Shown: positions 44,144 through 52,677 of the stretch, piece by piece
Layout: every line of letters begins with the position of its first letter
Numbering within the stretch: position 1 is the stretch's first letter
Assembly (NCBI RefSeq): GCF_002954405.1
Contig: NZ_MQWC01000004.1
Coordinates: 2,345,909-2,409,908, forward strand
Length of the DNA: 64,000 bases
Direction: 5' to 3'
DNA from: Salinibacter sp. 10B
Lineage (GTDB): Bacteria > Bacteroidota > Rhodothermia > Rhodothermales > Salinibacteraceae
Notes under the pieces: model-generated
The model's database searches: none
Told to the model about the DNA's origin: nothing
The model's input: only the letters and a program-made list of their open reading frames with translations
Position numbers and translations under genes: made by a program

Positions 44144-45277
44144 CTACGCGTAGGTGTTGAGCATCACCGGCATGATGAGCATGAGAATGTCTTCGCCCTC
44201 CTCTTGCTCTTGCGGAAGAACAATGCCGGCCCGATTGGGCGAACTCAACTTGAACACGACCTCATCACTGGTCACGTTGCTAAGCACCTCGGTGAGGTAC
44301 TCGGAGTTGAAGCCAATCTCCATGTCTTCGCTGTCGTAGTCGCAGTGGATCGTCTCCTCCGCCTCGCTGGAGCGCTCCACGTCCTCGGCGGAGATCGTAA
44401 CGGTGTCACTCGTAATGTCCAGCCGGATCTGGTTCGTCATGCTGGACGAATAGAGCCCCACCCGCTTCACGGCGTTGAGCATGTCCTCACGACTGACCAC
44501 CAGATCGCGGTCGTTCTCGTCGGGAATCACCGCTTCGTAGTTCGGATACGTCTCGTCGATGAGGCGCGCAAGCACGCGAGCATTCTTGAACGCAAAGCTC
44601 ACGTGCCCGTCATCGACCCGAATGGTGCATACTTCATCATCCTCCACAATGCGCCCGGCGAGCTTCGTCGCCTTCTCCGGCACGATGAAGTCAACCGAGG
44701 CGTCGGTCTGCAACTCCGGGAGGTCGAGCTTGACCAGGCGGTGCCCATCGGTCGCAACCACGCGCGTCTCGTCTTCGCCCATCTGAAAATACACGCCCAT
44801 CATCGCGGGGCGAAGCGCATCCTGGCTTACGGCAAACGCCGTCTTGTCGATGGCGCGGCCCAGCAATCCGCCCTCCACATTGATCTCGTGCTGCTCGTCA
44901 AGATCCGGCAGCTCCGGATAATCCTCACCGTCGTGGCCCACCATCTTGTAGTGCCCCTGATCCGTCTCCATTCGGATCTCAAAGTCACTGTCCGCCGAAA
45001 ACTCAATCGGCATGTCCGGCAGGGCCCGTAGAGTGTCGAGGAGACGCTGGGCCGGCACCGCAATCGGGGTGTTTTCCGGTGTCCCGTTTTTCTCGAACTG
45101 CACGGGCACCGTCTGCACAATGGAGATTTCAAGATCAGTCGCACTCAGCCGCAGAGTATCCCCCTCTCGCTCAAAGAGTACGGATTCCAGAATGGGCATC
45201 GTACTCTTCGACGGAACGGCCCGATTGACGGTGTTGAGCGCCTCAAGGAGGTCGGCGCTGGAGGCGGTAAACTTCAT
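44144..45277 (-). CDS. dnaN: DNA polymerase III beta subunit (sliding clamp)
   Basis: 377 residues of the three-domain clamp: MKFTASSADLLEALNTVNRA, VPSKSTMPILESVLFE, LLGRAIDKTAFAVSQDALRP, GVYFQMGEDETRVVATDGHR, EVLSNVTSDEVVFKLSSPNR and the end LMLIMPVMLNTYA. It tethers polymerase and many repair enzymes to DNA. ATG 45277 by family. It follows dnaA by 128 bases in the standard dnaA-dnaN order. Confidence 0.98.
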   Translation of the reverse strand: MKFTASSADLLEALNTVNRAVPSKSTMPILESVLFEREGDTLRLSATDLEISIVQTVPVQFEKNGTPENTPIAVPAQRLLDTLRALPDMPIEFSADSDFEIRMETDQGHYKMVGHDGEDYPELPDLDEQHEINVEGGLLGRAIDKTAFAVSQDALRPAMMGVYFQMGEDETRVVATDGHRLVKLDLPELQTDASVDFIVPEKATKLAGRIVEDDEVCTIRVDDGHVSFAFKNARVLARLIDETYPNYEAVIPDENDRDLVVSREDMLNAVKRVGLYSSSMTNQIRLDITSDTVTISAEDVERSSEAEETIHCDYDSEDMEIGFNSEYLTEVLSNVTSDEVVFKLSSPNRAGIVLPQEQEEGEDILMLIMPVMLNTYA

Positions 45278-45405
45278 GGCGTGGATCGTCGGTCGATGGG
45301 CGAGCGTGCGTGAAAAGATACGGTCATGGTTGACGTCGTCCATACGTTCAACGGGCGGGGCAGATCCCCAATAACCCGACGTACCTGGATTTCACTCAGG
45401 AATCC

Positions 45406-46995
45406 TTACCGGGAGCGAAGCTCGATCTTTCGCTCAATCTCCTGGACGGTATTGCGAAACTGCTCGTCGGTTTCCATCTGGTCCTCGACAGTGTTGTTGG
45501 CGTGGATGACCGTCGAGTGATCGCGCCCCCCAAAGTGAAGCCCGATGGTCTTGAGGGAGTTCTGTGTAAACTGCTTGCAGAAGTACATCGCAATCTGACG
45601 GGCGCGCACCACTTCCCGCTTGCGCGTCTTGCCGCGCACTCGATCTCCGTCGATGTTCATGTACTCACAAACAATCCGCTGGATCTCATCGATCGTGAGG
45701 TTGACCTGCTCGTCCTCCATGAGGTCGTGGAGCACGTCCTTCGCGAGGGCAAGGTTGAGCTCGCGCTGATGGAGGGTCGCATGGGCCAGAAGGCGAATGA
45801 GCGCCCCTTCCAGCTCGCGGATGTTGCTCTTGATATTGTGCGCGATAAACTCGATCACGTCCTGCTCAAGGTCGATGCCGTCGTCCTCGGCCTTCCGCTG
45901 AAGGATCGCGATGCGCGTTTCGAGGCCGGGCGGCTGCACGTCGGCCGACAGTCCCCACTGAAAGCGGGAAAGCAATCGCTCCTCAATGCCGTCAATCTCT
46001 CGGGGCGGCCGATCGGCCGAAAGCACAATCTGCTTGCCGGCTTGGTGAAGGGCGTTGAAGATGTGAAAGAACTCTTCCTGCGTCTTTTCCTTGCCGCTGA
46101 AGAACTGTACGTCGTCGACAATGAGAACGTCGACCTGCCGGTAGAGCATCGAGAACTCGCTGATGCGATTTTGCTGGATCGACTGCACAAACTCCGTCGT
46201 GAACCGCTCGCTCGACACGTAGAGCACGGTCTTGGCAGGGGTGTGTGCAGTCACGTAGTTCCCGACGGCCTGGATGAGGTGGGTTTTGCCAAGCCCAACG
46301 CCACCGTACACCAAGTACGGGTTGAAACTGGTGCCGCCCGGCTCCTGCGCAATGGCCCAGGCGGCACTTCGGGCCAGCTGGTTGCAGTCCCCCTCAATGA
46401 AGCGCTCGAAGGTGTAGCTCTCGTTGAGCTGGCTGTCGACCTCTTTCTCCTGAATTCCCGGAATTGCAAACGGGTTCTGTACCGGCGGTTCGCTGGGCTC
46501 CTCCTGAGATGCCTCCTCCGAGGCGTTGCCGGACGGAGGAGACGGCGAATCGGCGTCGGCGGAGGGGTCTGGAGATGAGACCGACGACGCTCGACCCGAG
46601 GAAGACGACGCACTCGTCTGTGAGTCGGGGGACGCCTCCCGCGGCGATGGGGACGATGACGCATCCTCGTCTGCCTGCCGAGCGGGCAACTGCATCGAAG
46701 TCCCCTGCCCCGAACCGTCGGGTTTGTCCTGTTCAATGACAATGTCGTAGAAGAGGCGCCCATTCTTCCCCAGCACCTTCGTGACGGTTTTTCGGAGAAG
46801 CGAGAAGTAGTGCTCCTCCAACCACTCGTAGTAGAACCGACTCGGGAGCTGGACTGTCAGTTTCTGGAGGCCGTCCTCCTCCTCAAGCGAGTGGGCCTCC
46901 AGGGGCTCGAACCACGTCTTGAAGCTCTGCTGGGTCACGTTGTCCCGAATGATTCCGAGACACTCCTCCCAAACGCGGTCGGCAGACTGATCCAT
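45406..46995 (-). CDS. dnaA: Chromosomal replication initiator DnaA
   Basis: 529 residues. Domain I (ADRVWEECLGIIRDNVTQQSFKTWFEPL in pieces, ~5-90), a long Ser/Pro/Asp/Glu-rich domain II (~95-180, longer than in E. coli), AAA+ domain III with NPYLVYGGVGLGKTHLIQA (Walker A) and VLIVDDVQFFSGKEKTQEEF (Walker B), and domain IV with the DnaA-box HTH (CKQFTQNSLKTIGLHFGGRD, HSTVIHANNTVE). ATG at 46995 gives the family start MDQSADRVW. Autoregulation through the boxes upstream is likely. Confidence 0.98.
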   Translation of the reverse strand: MDQSADRVWEECLGIIRDNVTQQSFKTWFEPLEAHSLEEEDGLQKLTVQLPSRFYYEWLEEHYFSLLRKTVTKVLGKNGRLFYDIVIEQDKPDGSGQGTSMQLPARQADEDASSSPSPREASPDSQTSASSSSGRASSVSSPDPSADADSPSPPSGNASEEASQEEPSEPPVQNPFAIPGIQEKEVDSQLNESYTFERFIEGDCNQLARSAAWAIAQEPGGTSFNPYLVYGGVGLGKTHLIQAVGNYVTAHTPAKTVLYVSSERFTTEFVQSIQQNRISEFSMLYRQVDVLIVDDVQFFSGKEKTQEEFFHIFNALHQAGKQIVLSADRPPREIDGIEERLLSRFQWGLSADVQPPGLETRIAILQRKAEDDGIDLEQDVIEFIAHNIKSNIRELEGALIRLLAHATLHQRELNLALAKDVLHDLMEDEQVNLTIDEIQRIVCEYMNIDGDRVRGKTRKREVVRARQIAMYFCKQFTQNSLKTIGLHFGGRDHSTVIHANNTVEDQMETDEQFRNTVQEIERKIELRSR

Positions 46996-47744
46996 ATCCA
47001 AGAAAAGGAAACCGCCGAACGAGCCAATGAGCACTCGCGGCGGGGTGTCGAAAAGCAACGCGGGGAATGTAACCAGCCTGCACGCCCCCTCCCCCACCAG
47101 CGCCAGGAGACCATCGTACTCGAAGAAGCCGTGAGCCCGACCCAACGTCCCATCCGGAGGCAGGACGACACCGCTATAGCTGCGGCAAAGAACGATGAGA
47201 ACGATCCCAACGCCCGCTACAGGAAAGGGAAAAAGATCCCGGCAAACGGAACGAGGCCGGAGGCTTATCCACATGCCACACCGGCCGCCCGAGGAATTGT
47301 AACCACGCTTCCTCGGCGCCCCGAAACTTTCAACAAGTTATCAACAGGTTTTCAACAACCCAATAACCCCTTCCATGCCACGGGGTTACGGGAAATTTTT
47401 GCTCCTCAAGCCCTATCGGCAGTCCGTGACCGTTCCGTGTCCGCCCGTAAGACGTCGCGGGGCGGCCAGTTATTCACAGATTGCCAACAGGCCGCGTACG
47501 GAGGCATTCTCGTCGATCCGATCTCCGTGTGTGGAGACGTGCATAGCTGAGGATTCCAGGCCGTCCGGTGCGGGAGACTCCTTCTCTCTCCCGCTCAGAA
47601 TGGTGCGGCGCCCGGTGTCCATAGGGATACAGCACGATAATCATTACCCCCGGCAACGTCAAGGTGAACTGCCGGGAAGCGGGAGGGATATATGTTCAGT
47701 CTTTGTGCCCCTCCAGATTCCGGACGTACTCCCCTTGCGGGGAC
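46996..47744. other. Intergenic region holding the putative origin
   Basis: 749 bases between dnaA and the small membrane gene with no gene. The DnaA-box cluster at 47265-47478 lies here, along with an A/T-rich patch (GGGAAATTTTTGCTCC near 47390) and ATAATCATTA near 47636. The rest holds no recognisable element. Confidence 0.6.
47265..47478. other. Putative oriC: DnaA-box cluster
   Basis: One perfect DnaA box TTATCCACA (47265-47273) and variants TTATCAACA (47338-47346), TTTTCAACA (47349-47357), CTTTCAACA (47327-47335) and TTATTCACA (47470-47478), all in the same orientation and 270-480 bases before dnaA, with an A/T-rich stretch between the last two. Position next to dnaA-dnaN is the common bacterial origin setting. 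Confidence 0.75.
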
Positions 47745-47906
47745 CTACTCGTCAATCGTCGCGAGACGATACACGCAGAAGGCGACGATGATTAAAGGCC
47801 AAAGCGCCGAGACCCAATCTCCCGCCATAAAACGAACCCCAGACAGGTAGGTGGCAAAAATGGCGAGCCCCGCATAGATGAGTTTAAAAACCTGGTTTCG
47901 GTCCAT
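47745..47906 (-). CDS. Small two-helix membrane protein
   Basis: 53 residues from ATG 47906: MDRNQVFKLIYAGLAIFATY then LSGVRFMAGDWVSALWPLII and VAFCVYRLATIDE. Two hydrophobic helices joined by a short loop, with no known family. It starts 34 bases after the ribBA stop on the same strand, so it is probably the last gene of that transcript. Size and hydrophobic pattern support a real gene, but function is unknown. Confidence 0.6.
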   Translation of the reverse strand: MDRNQVFKLIYAGLAIFATYLSGVRFMAGDWVSALWPLIIVAFCVYRLATIDE

Positions 47907-47940
47907 GGCTGCACATACAGAAGAGAAGTCATCGATTCCG

Positions 47941-49173
47941 TTACGCTCCCGGCTTCAGAAGCTCCATGAGAAGCGGCGTGAGCCGGTCCGCCGCAAGCTG
48001 TGTCAGTTGCTCGGATGCCTCTTCCGGCAGTTCGATCGGCGTTTGCTCGACGAGGTCCAGTCCGTAGCCGGCCAGTCCAATGCGCTTGCGGGGGTTGTTG
48101 GTGAGCAGGCGCAGACGGCGGATCCCGAGGTCACGGAGGATCTGACAGCCAATGCCGTAGTCACGATGGTCCATGTTGAGTGACGCGTCGGCCGGATCCG
48201 TCTCGTCCTGCGACTGCTGCCGCTCCATGCGGCGGAGCTTCGACAAAAGGCTTTCGTTGTGATCGCGCTGCATCATATAGAGCACAGCCCCCTGCCCTTC
48301 GTGCTCAATTCGCAGCAGCGTCTCGGCCAGTTGCTCACTGTACTCCTCCCGGCGAGCCGCCAACACATCACCGAGCACGTTCTGCGAGTGCACACGCACA
48401 AGAACAGGTTCCGTCTCGTCCCACTCCCCCTTGAGCAACGCAAGGTGCACGTCTCCCGTCAGCGTCTCCTGGTAGGCCACGACCCGAAACACCCCAAACG
48501 CCGTGTCGAGCGTTACCTCTGCCTCACGGGAGACGAGGCGCTCGTTCTGCATCCGGTACGCAATCAGGTCCTGAATCGTAATCAGCGGCACGCCCAACTC
48601 GTCGGCCAGGGGACGGAGCTCCGGCACGCGGGCCATACTACCGTCCTCGTTCATGATCTCAACGAGCGCGCCCGCCGGCTCAAACCCCGCGAGGCGTGCG
48701 AGATCGACCGCCGCCTCTGTGTGGCCGGCCCGGCGCAGCACGCCCCCACTGCGGGCACGGAGGGGAAACACGTGACCCGGCCGCCCAAAGTCGTACGGCG
48801 ACGCGTCCGGATCGGCCAGGGCCTGAATGGTTGTTGCCCGGTCGTCGGCCGAGATGCCGGTACTCGTGCCCTCCTTGTAGTCCACCGACACGGTGAAGGG
48901 GGTGTTATAGACCGCCGAGTTCGACTCCACCATCAAGTCGAGGTCGAGGGTATCGGCACGCTCCGGCGTGATGGCCGTGCAGAGAAGCCCACGCCCCCGC
49001 TTCGTCATAAAGTTGACGAGCTCCGGGGTCATCGCCTCTGCCGCCCCGATGAAATCCCCCTCATTTTCGCGATCCTCATCGTCGACCACGATGACGAGCC
49101 GCCCCTCTCGCACGGCAGCAATCGCATCTTCGATCGGGTCGAACGTGGCGTCTACAGAGCGGGCGTTGCTCAT
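47941..49173 (-). CDS. ribBA: RibBA-type riboflavin enzyme; GTP cyclohydrolase II half degenerate
   Basis: 410 residues. N-terminal 3,4-dihydroxy-2-butanone-4-phosphate synthase is intact: VVDDEDRENEGDFIGAAEAM (acidic active-site loop), LLCTAITPERAD, YKEGTSTGISADDRA, GHVFPLRARSGGVLRRAGHT. The C-terminal RibA-like half keeps the fold (MDHRDYGIGCQILRDLGIRR, LLTNNPRKR), but the zinc site is gone: E. coli HSECLTGD is HSQNVLGD, and LRCDCG is REEYSEQ, so all three Cys are missing; the QEGRNIGL loop is QRDHNESL. GTP cyclohydrolase II activity is therefore not expected, and a separate ribA should exist elsewhere. It may still make DHBP or act as a RibBX-like protein. Confidence 0.92.
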   Translation of the reverse strand: MSNARSVDATFDPIEDAIAAVREGRLVIVVDDEDRENEGDFIGAAEAMTPELVNFMTKRGRGLLCTAITPERADTLDLDLMVESNSAVYNTPFTVSVDYKEGTSTGISADDRATTIQALADPDASPYDFGRPGHVFPLRARSGGVLRRAGHTEAAVDLARLAGFEPAGALVEIMNEDGSMARVPELRPLADELGVPLITIQDLIAYRMQNERLVSREAEVTLDTAFGVFRVVAYQETLTGDVHLALLKGEWDETEPVLVRVHSQNVLGDVLAARREEYSEQLAETLLRIEHEGQGAVLYMMQRDHNESLLSKLRRMERQQSQDETDPADASLNMDHRDYGIGCQILRDLGIRRLRLLTNNPRKRIGLAGYGLDLVEQTPIELPEEASEQLTQLAADRLTPLLMELLKPGA

Positions 49174-49219
49174 GGGTCAGTATGAAGGATCATCGAGCGG
49201 ACGGGAGAGGAGAGACACA

Positions 49220-49558
49220 CTACTCATCGTCGTCCTCACCGCTGCTGGCAATGGCCTGCTTGTCGATGCGTAGCTTCGTGCCTTTACTATCCACCTGCGC
49301 GAGTACGCTGTCCTCGTCGATGCGTTGGATGGTGCCGTGAATGCCCCCGATGGTCACGACCTTGTCTCCCTGCTCCAGGTTGGCCACCATCTCCTCGTGC
49401 TCCTGTTCGCGATCCTTCTGCGGCTTATAGATAAAGAAGTAAAAGACAAGCCCAATGAGCAGGAGAGGAAAGAGCAGTCCCATAATTCCCCCCGAGCCTC
49501 CACCGGACGAGGTCATGAGCACGACGGGCGCGAACGCAGGAAGAAACACAGAGAGCAT
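49220..49558 (-). CDS. yajC: Preprotein translocase subunit YajC
   Basis: 112 residues: one hydrophobic helix (GIMGLLFPLLLIGLVFYFF) followed by the YajC signature YKPQKDREQEHEEMVANLEQ, GDKVVTIGGIHGTIQRIDED and an acidic end. Accessory subunit that works with SecDF in the inner membrane. It is 46 bases upstream of ribBA and 150 bases downstream of the SRP RNA. The start at 49558 leaves an N-terminal hydrophobic MLSVFLPAFAPVVLM that is longer than usual. Confidence 0.93.
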   Translation of the reverse strand: MLSVFLPAFAPVVLMTSSGGGSGGIMGLLFPLLLIGLVFYFFIYKPQKDREQEHEEMVANLEQGDKVVTIGGIHGTIQRIDEDSVLAQVDSKGTKLRIDKQAIASSGEDDDE

Positions 49559-49709
49559 GAACGGAAAGATTCTCAATTCGATAAGCCACTGGACGACACG
49601 GGGCAGAAGAATGCCACGCAATTTCGGCGGATATACGCAGGGCACGACGCCCCGTTCGGGCCGGTGGCGACGAATCCCGGCCGAGACTCGGGAAAACCAA
49701 AAGAAAAAA

Positions 49710-49806
49710 GGGCAAGCGACCCGCAGCGCGCCGCTGCGACCTCCTACCGCTGCTGCCTTCCGGCCCTGACGGGGTTCAGAGGGAGCTGGCCGTGCGGGAC
49801 TTGCCC
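49710..49806 (-). ncRNA. ffs: Signal recognition particle RNA (4.5S type)
   Basis: 97-nt minus-strand RNA closed by GGGCAAG/CTTGCCC ends. The universally conserved SRP domain IV core appears as GTCAGGGCCGGAAGGCAGCAGC (in the pieces GTCAGGGCCGGAAGG and CAGCAGC), including the GGAA tetraloop. The plus-strand A run at 49701-49709 becomes a T-tract just past the 3' end, which suits an intrinsic terminator. It pairs with Ffh to target membrane proteins. Confidence 0.95.
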
Positions 49807-49940
49807 TATTCGGTGCGAGGCAGTGCCTCGCGCAATTTTGGACTGTACTAAACCGAACCAATTTTTCGGAGGTTCCCCGAGAAGACGCCCATTTCGGTTT
49901 TTGCTCCGCCTTCACGCCACTGAGGGTAAGAGCCCGACAA

Positions 49941-51527
49941 TCAGCGTCCTCCCGATCCACGGCCCGCCAGCACAGACGATCCCTGCTCGAACGTGAGGGC
50001 TGCGGGTTGATCGGAGAGTCGGGCAAGCACAGTGCGGAGCTCAGGGGGCACGGAATTGTGGGACTTCAGAAATGCCGACACTTCGTCCCGGTTGGCCGAT
50101 TGGAGCCCCAGCAGGCGACGGGTGAGGGTGGGAAGGGCCTCGCGCATCCTCTCCGGGGCCACGGCGTAGGTCCCGGTCGCCTCCTCGTACGTAATGGCCC
50201 CGCGTTCCCGAAGGACATTGAACTGGATCAAGGCGGCGCGGCCCCGCACGCTGCTGGTGTCACAGCGGAGGGTGTGGAGGAGCGTAGCAAGCGTCGTCGC
50301 GTACGCCTCCATCGGCCCCTCGTCGCCCGCGCCGCCAGCAAGCACCGCCAGTGAGCGGCCCAGCGCGTCCACCGCTCCGACGGCCAGCGCAGAATCGGAG
50401 TCCCCATCAGGGCGCGTGGTTCGGGCCACCTCTTGGAACGTCGTCTGTGCAAACAGCGCTTCGGCCGTCACGTGCGACCGCTGCTCCACTGCGATTGCCG
50501 CGTCGGCCAGCGGCCGCAGGATTGAGTCGGCCCGGGCCTGCACAAGGTTCAAAAAGAGAATGCGGCGTTCCTCTGCACCAGGTGTGTCCCCGAGCCGAGC
50601 GAGGGTCAGCGGCTTCGGCCCGGCATTTGCTGCTCCGGCCGCGTACAGCACGTCGTACACTCCGAGGGACGGAATCGGATCAGGCAGCCTCGCTTCGCCC
50701 CCTCCCGGGAGTGACAGTTTGTTCCAAAGCGCCGGAACCTGTCCCACGAGCGCGTCCACACGCTCCTGTGCGTCCGAAGTGTGATGAAGGACAAGGGCCG
50801 CCGCCGAGGTCTTCACCCCAAGCAGGCGATCCTCTCCCGCCTCCACCGGACCTATGACAATGTCGAGGGCGGTGGGCGCCCCCGGCGGCTCCGTCGCGTA
50901 ATTGCCGCTCGTCAGCGCCTCGGCGCGCCGCTCTAAAAACGTCCGAAGGACCACCGACTCGGCGAGACGGGCTGCATCGCGCAGCTGGAACGCCGCCGTC
51001 GCCATCGGTTCGGCAAAGAAGCGGTGATACGGCAGCGCCGTGAGTGAGCCGTCGGGCAACCGCCGGACCATCGTGTATGGGTCGTCGATGCCTTCGGTGG
51101 AGGCCCCGACCTGCTCGAGTTCCTCCCGTGTCACGCTCGCAGGGTAGAAGTTGGCCCCGGGCGGCCGCGGTCCCACTCCGTCTACAAAGGGGTCAAAGTT
51201 GCTCAGTCGGCTCCACGGGCCGTAGTTGATTTCCACCAGACGCCGCCGCTGGGGAGGGCCGATCGTCTGGAGAAGCGAGTCTCGATTGCCGTACGCCTGC
51301 TCCCAGAAGATCACGTCCATCGACTGAGCCGCTTCGATCAGGTGCTGGGCTATTTCTGCCTGCGGACCGGAGAGAGACCGAAGATCGATGTCGAGAGAGA
51401 CGGTTGCATACGTCTGGAGAAGCGCGTCGGGGGACGACTGTGCATCAGAGGGAGTCTCGGGGGAAGGCGGGGACTGACAACCAGTCCAGAACAGAATAAA
51501 AAGCAGGAGGAGAGACGAACGAGACAT
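49941..51527 (-). CDS. DPP3-like (peptidase M49 family) lipoprotein lacking the zinc motif
   Basis: 528 residues, ATG 51527, lipobox FWTGC (Cys ~17), so an envelope lipoprotein. The M49-like protein signature is clear: SMDVIFWEQAYGNRDSLLQT, VEINYGPWSRLSNFDPFVDG, VGPRPPGANFYP, YAAGAANAGPKPLTLARLGD. In active members the metal motif HExxxH (family form HEISHG or close) comes after a VTxxxxF strand. Here that segment reads VTAEALFAQTTFQEVARTT: Gln and Arg replace the two zinc-binding His while the catalytic Glu remains. Peptidase activity is not expected. The next segment SSVRGRAALIQFNVLRERGA is family-typical. Family recall is from memory; alignment with characterised M49 enzymes would confirm. 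Upstream on the same strand is the SRP RNA. Confidence 0.75.
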   Translation of the reverse strand: MSRSSLLLLFILFWTGCQSPPSPETPSDAQSSPDALLQTYATVSLDIDLRSLSGPQAEIAQHLIEAAQSMDVIFWEQAYGNRDSLLQTIGPPQRRRLVEINYGPWSRLSNFDPFVDGVGPRPPGANFYPASVTREELEQVGASTEGIDDPYTMVRRLPDGSLTALPYHRFFAEPMATAAFQLRDAARLAESVVLRTFLERRAEALTSGNYATEPPGAPTALDIVIGPVEAGEDRLLGVKTSAAALVLHHTSDAQERVDALVGQVPALWNKLSLPGGGEARLPDPIPSLGVYDVLYAAGAANAGPKPLTLARLGDTPGAEERRILFLNLVQARADSILRPLADAAIAVEQRSHVTAEALFAQTTFQEVARTTRPDGDSDSALAVGAVDALGRSLAVLAGGAGDEGPMEAYATTLATLLHTLRCDTSSVRGRAALIQFNVLRERGAITYEEATGTYAVAPERMREALPTLTRRLLGLQSANRDEVSAFLKSHNSVPPELRTVLARLSDQPAALTFEQGSSVLAGRGSGGR

Positions 51528-51614
51528 GCACGACAAGACAGAAATGAGACAAACGGCATCTCCTGGTATTCTCGGGACGGGGCGCAGGTTCTACGTGGCG
51601 TCTCTCGTGCGCAG

Positions 51615-52523
51615 TCAATCGTCTTCCAGGGAATCACGCTCCCGAGAGGAGTCCTTGCCTGATGTACGAAGCGATCGCTGGTACGCCTGCGGGGTGCGTC
51701 CCACCCGACGCCGAAAGAGGTCGATAAAGTGGCTGACGCTGCTGAAGCCGAGATCCAGACTCACGTCGGTGACCGTGCGGCCCGACTCGCGAAGCAGAGC
51801 CTTGGCATGTTCAATTCGCATGCGAGTAATGTACTGCAGGGGCGTGACCCCAAAGGTCGTCCGGAAATGCCGATAAAACGTCGAACGGCTCATACACGCC
51901 TGCTCGGCCAACTCGTCGACAGAAAACGGGCGGTGGAGATGGCGTCGCACGTGCCGAACAGCGGCGGCCAAGCCCGGCGGATTGAACGTAGGTTCATTTG
52001 CCTGAAGCAGCAGCGGCCGAGCGGTGGTCTGGAGGAGGTGAAGAAGAAGCTGCGTGACGTTGAGATCCAGAAGGTCGTCTCGGCGCGGATGCTCGTGCCC
52101 CGAAAGCAACGTGAGCGTCTGAAGACTCGCCTGCAGCAATGGGGAATTTTCGATGTGAGCGTGAGTCGCACCGATCGAGTCATCGCTCTCTGGATCTCCA
52201 TCGGCTGACAGTTGGCGCGCAAGGTATCCCCCCACCTCCGCACCGACCGCCAACCCAAGCACAGTGAACGAGGACGCGGGACGAATCAGAGAAAATGCGT
52301 GTCCGGAACGCACGACGAGGGAGACCCCCGGATGAATCGTCAACGGTGACTGATGCTCCAATTTGATGCCGACTTTTCCTTTCACGACGCCCCAGTAGAG
52401 TAGCGAATCGTGCCTCCCCTTGAGCCTGCGAAAGAGACGGGCGGATGAGTAAACCGACAACGAGCAGGCCCGTCGACGGGGGACCGGGAGACACTCGTCA
52501 TAGACACATTGGACGAGGGGCAT
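51615..52523 (-). CDS. AraC-family transcription regulator, divergent to aldehyde dehydrogenase
   Basis: 302 residues with a cupin-like sensor domain (~20-120) and two HTH motifs at the C-terminus (FSVDELAEQACMSRSTFYRH, FRTTFGVTPLQYITRMRIEH, VTDVSLDLGFSSVSHFIDLF, RRRVGRTPQAYQRS). It is divergent from the aldehyde dehydrogenase gene, 154 bases apart, so it probably regulates that promoter. A palindrome (GAAGCGCTTC, 52614-52623) lies in between. ATG 52523 by family start. Confidence 0.9.
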   Translation of the reverse strand: MPLVQCVYDECLPVPRRRACSLSVYSSARLFRRLKGRHDSLLYWGVVKGKVGIKLEHQSPLTIHPGVSLVVRSGHAFSLIRPASSFTVLGLAVGAEVGGYLARQLSADGDPESDDSIGATHAHIENSPLLQASLQTLTLLSGHEHPRRDDLLDLNVTQLLLHLLQTTARPLLLQANEPTFNPPGLAAAVRHVRRHLHRPFSVDELAEQACMSRSTFYRHFRTTFGVTPLQYITRMRIEHAKALLRESGRTVTDVSLDLGFSSVSHFIDLFRRRVGRTPQAYQRSLRTSGKDSSRERDSLEDD

Positions 52524-52677
52524 AACGGACGCATAGAGGAAAGAAAATCGACTGACGACGGCGGATTGACACGATCCCGATATCGTCTCGGACGAATTCG
52601 GGAGCACAAATTGGAAGCGCTTCGATACCTTCGACTCTCCCTATTCGTCAAAGTTCTCACCTCTTCAATCCAATGCC

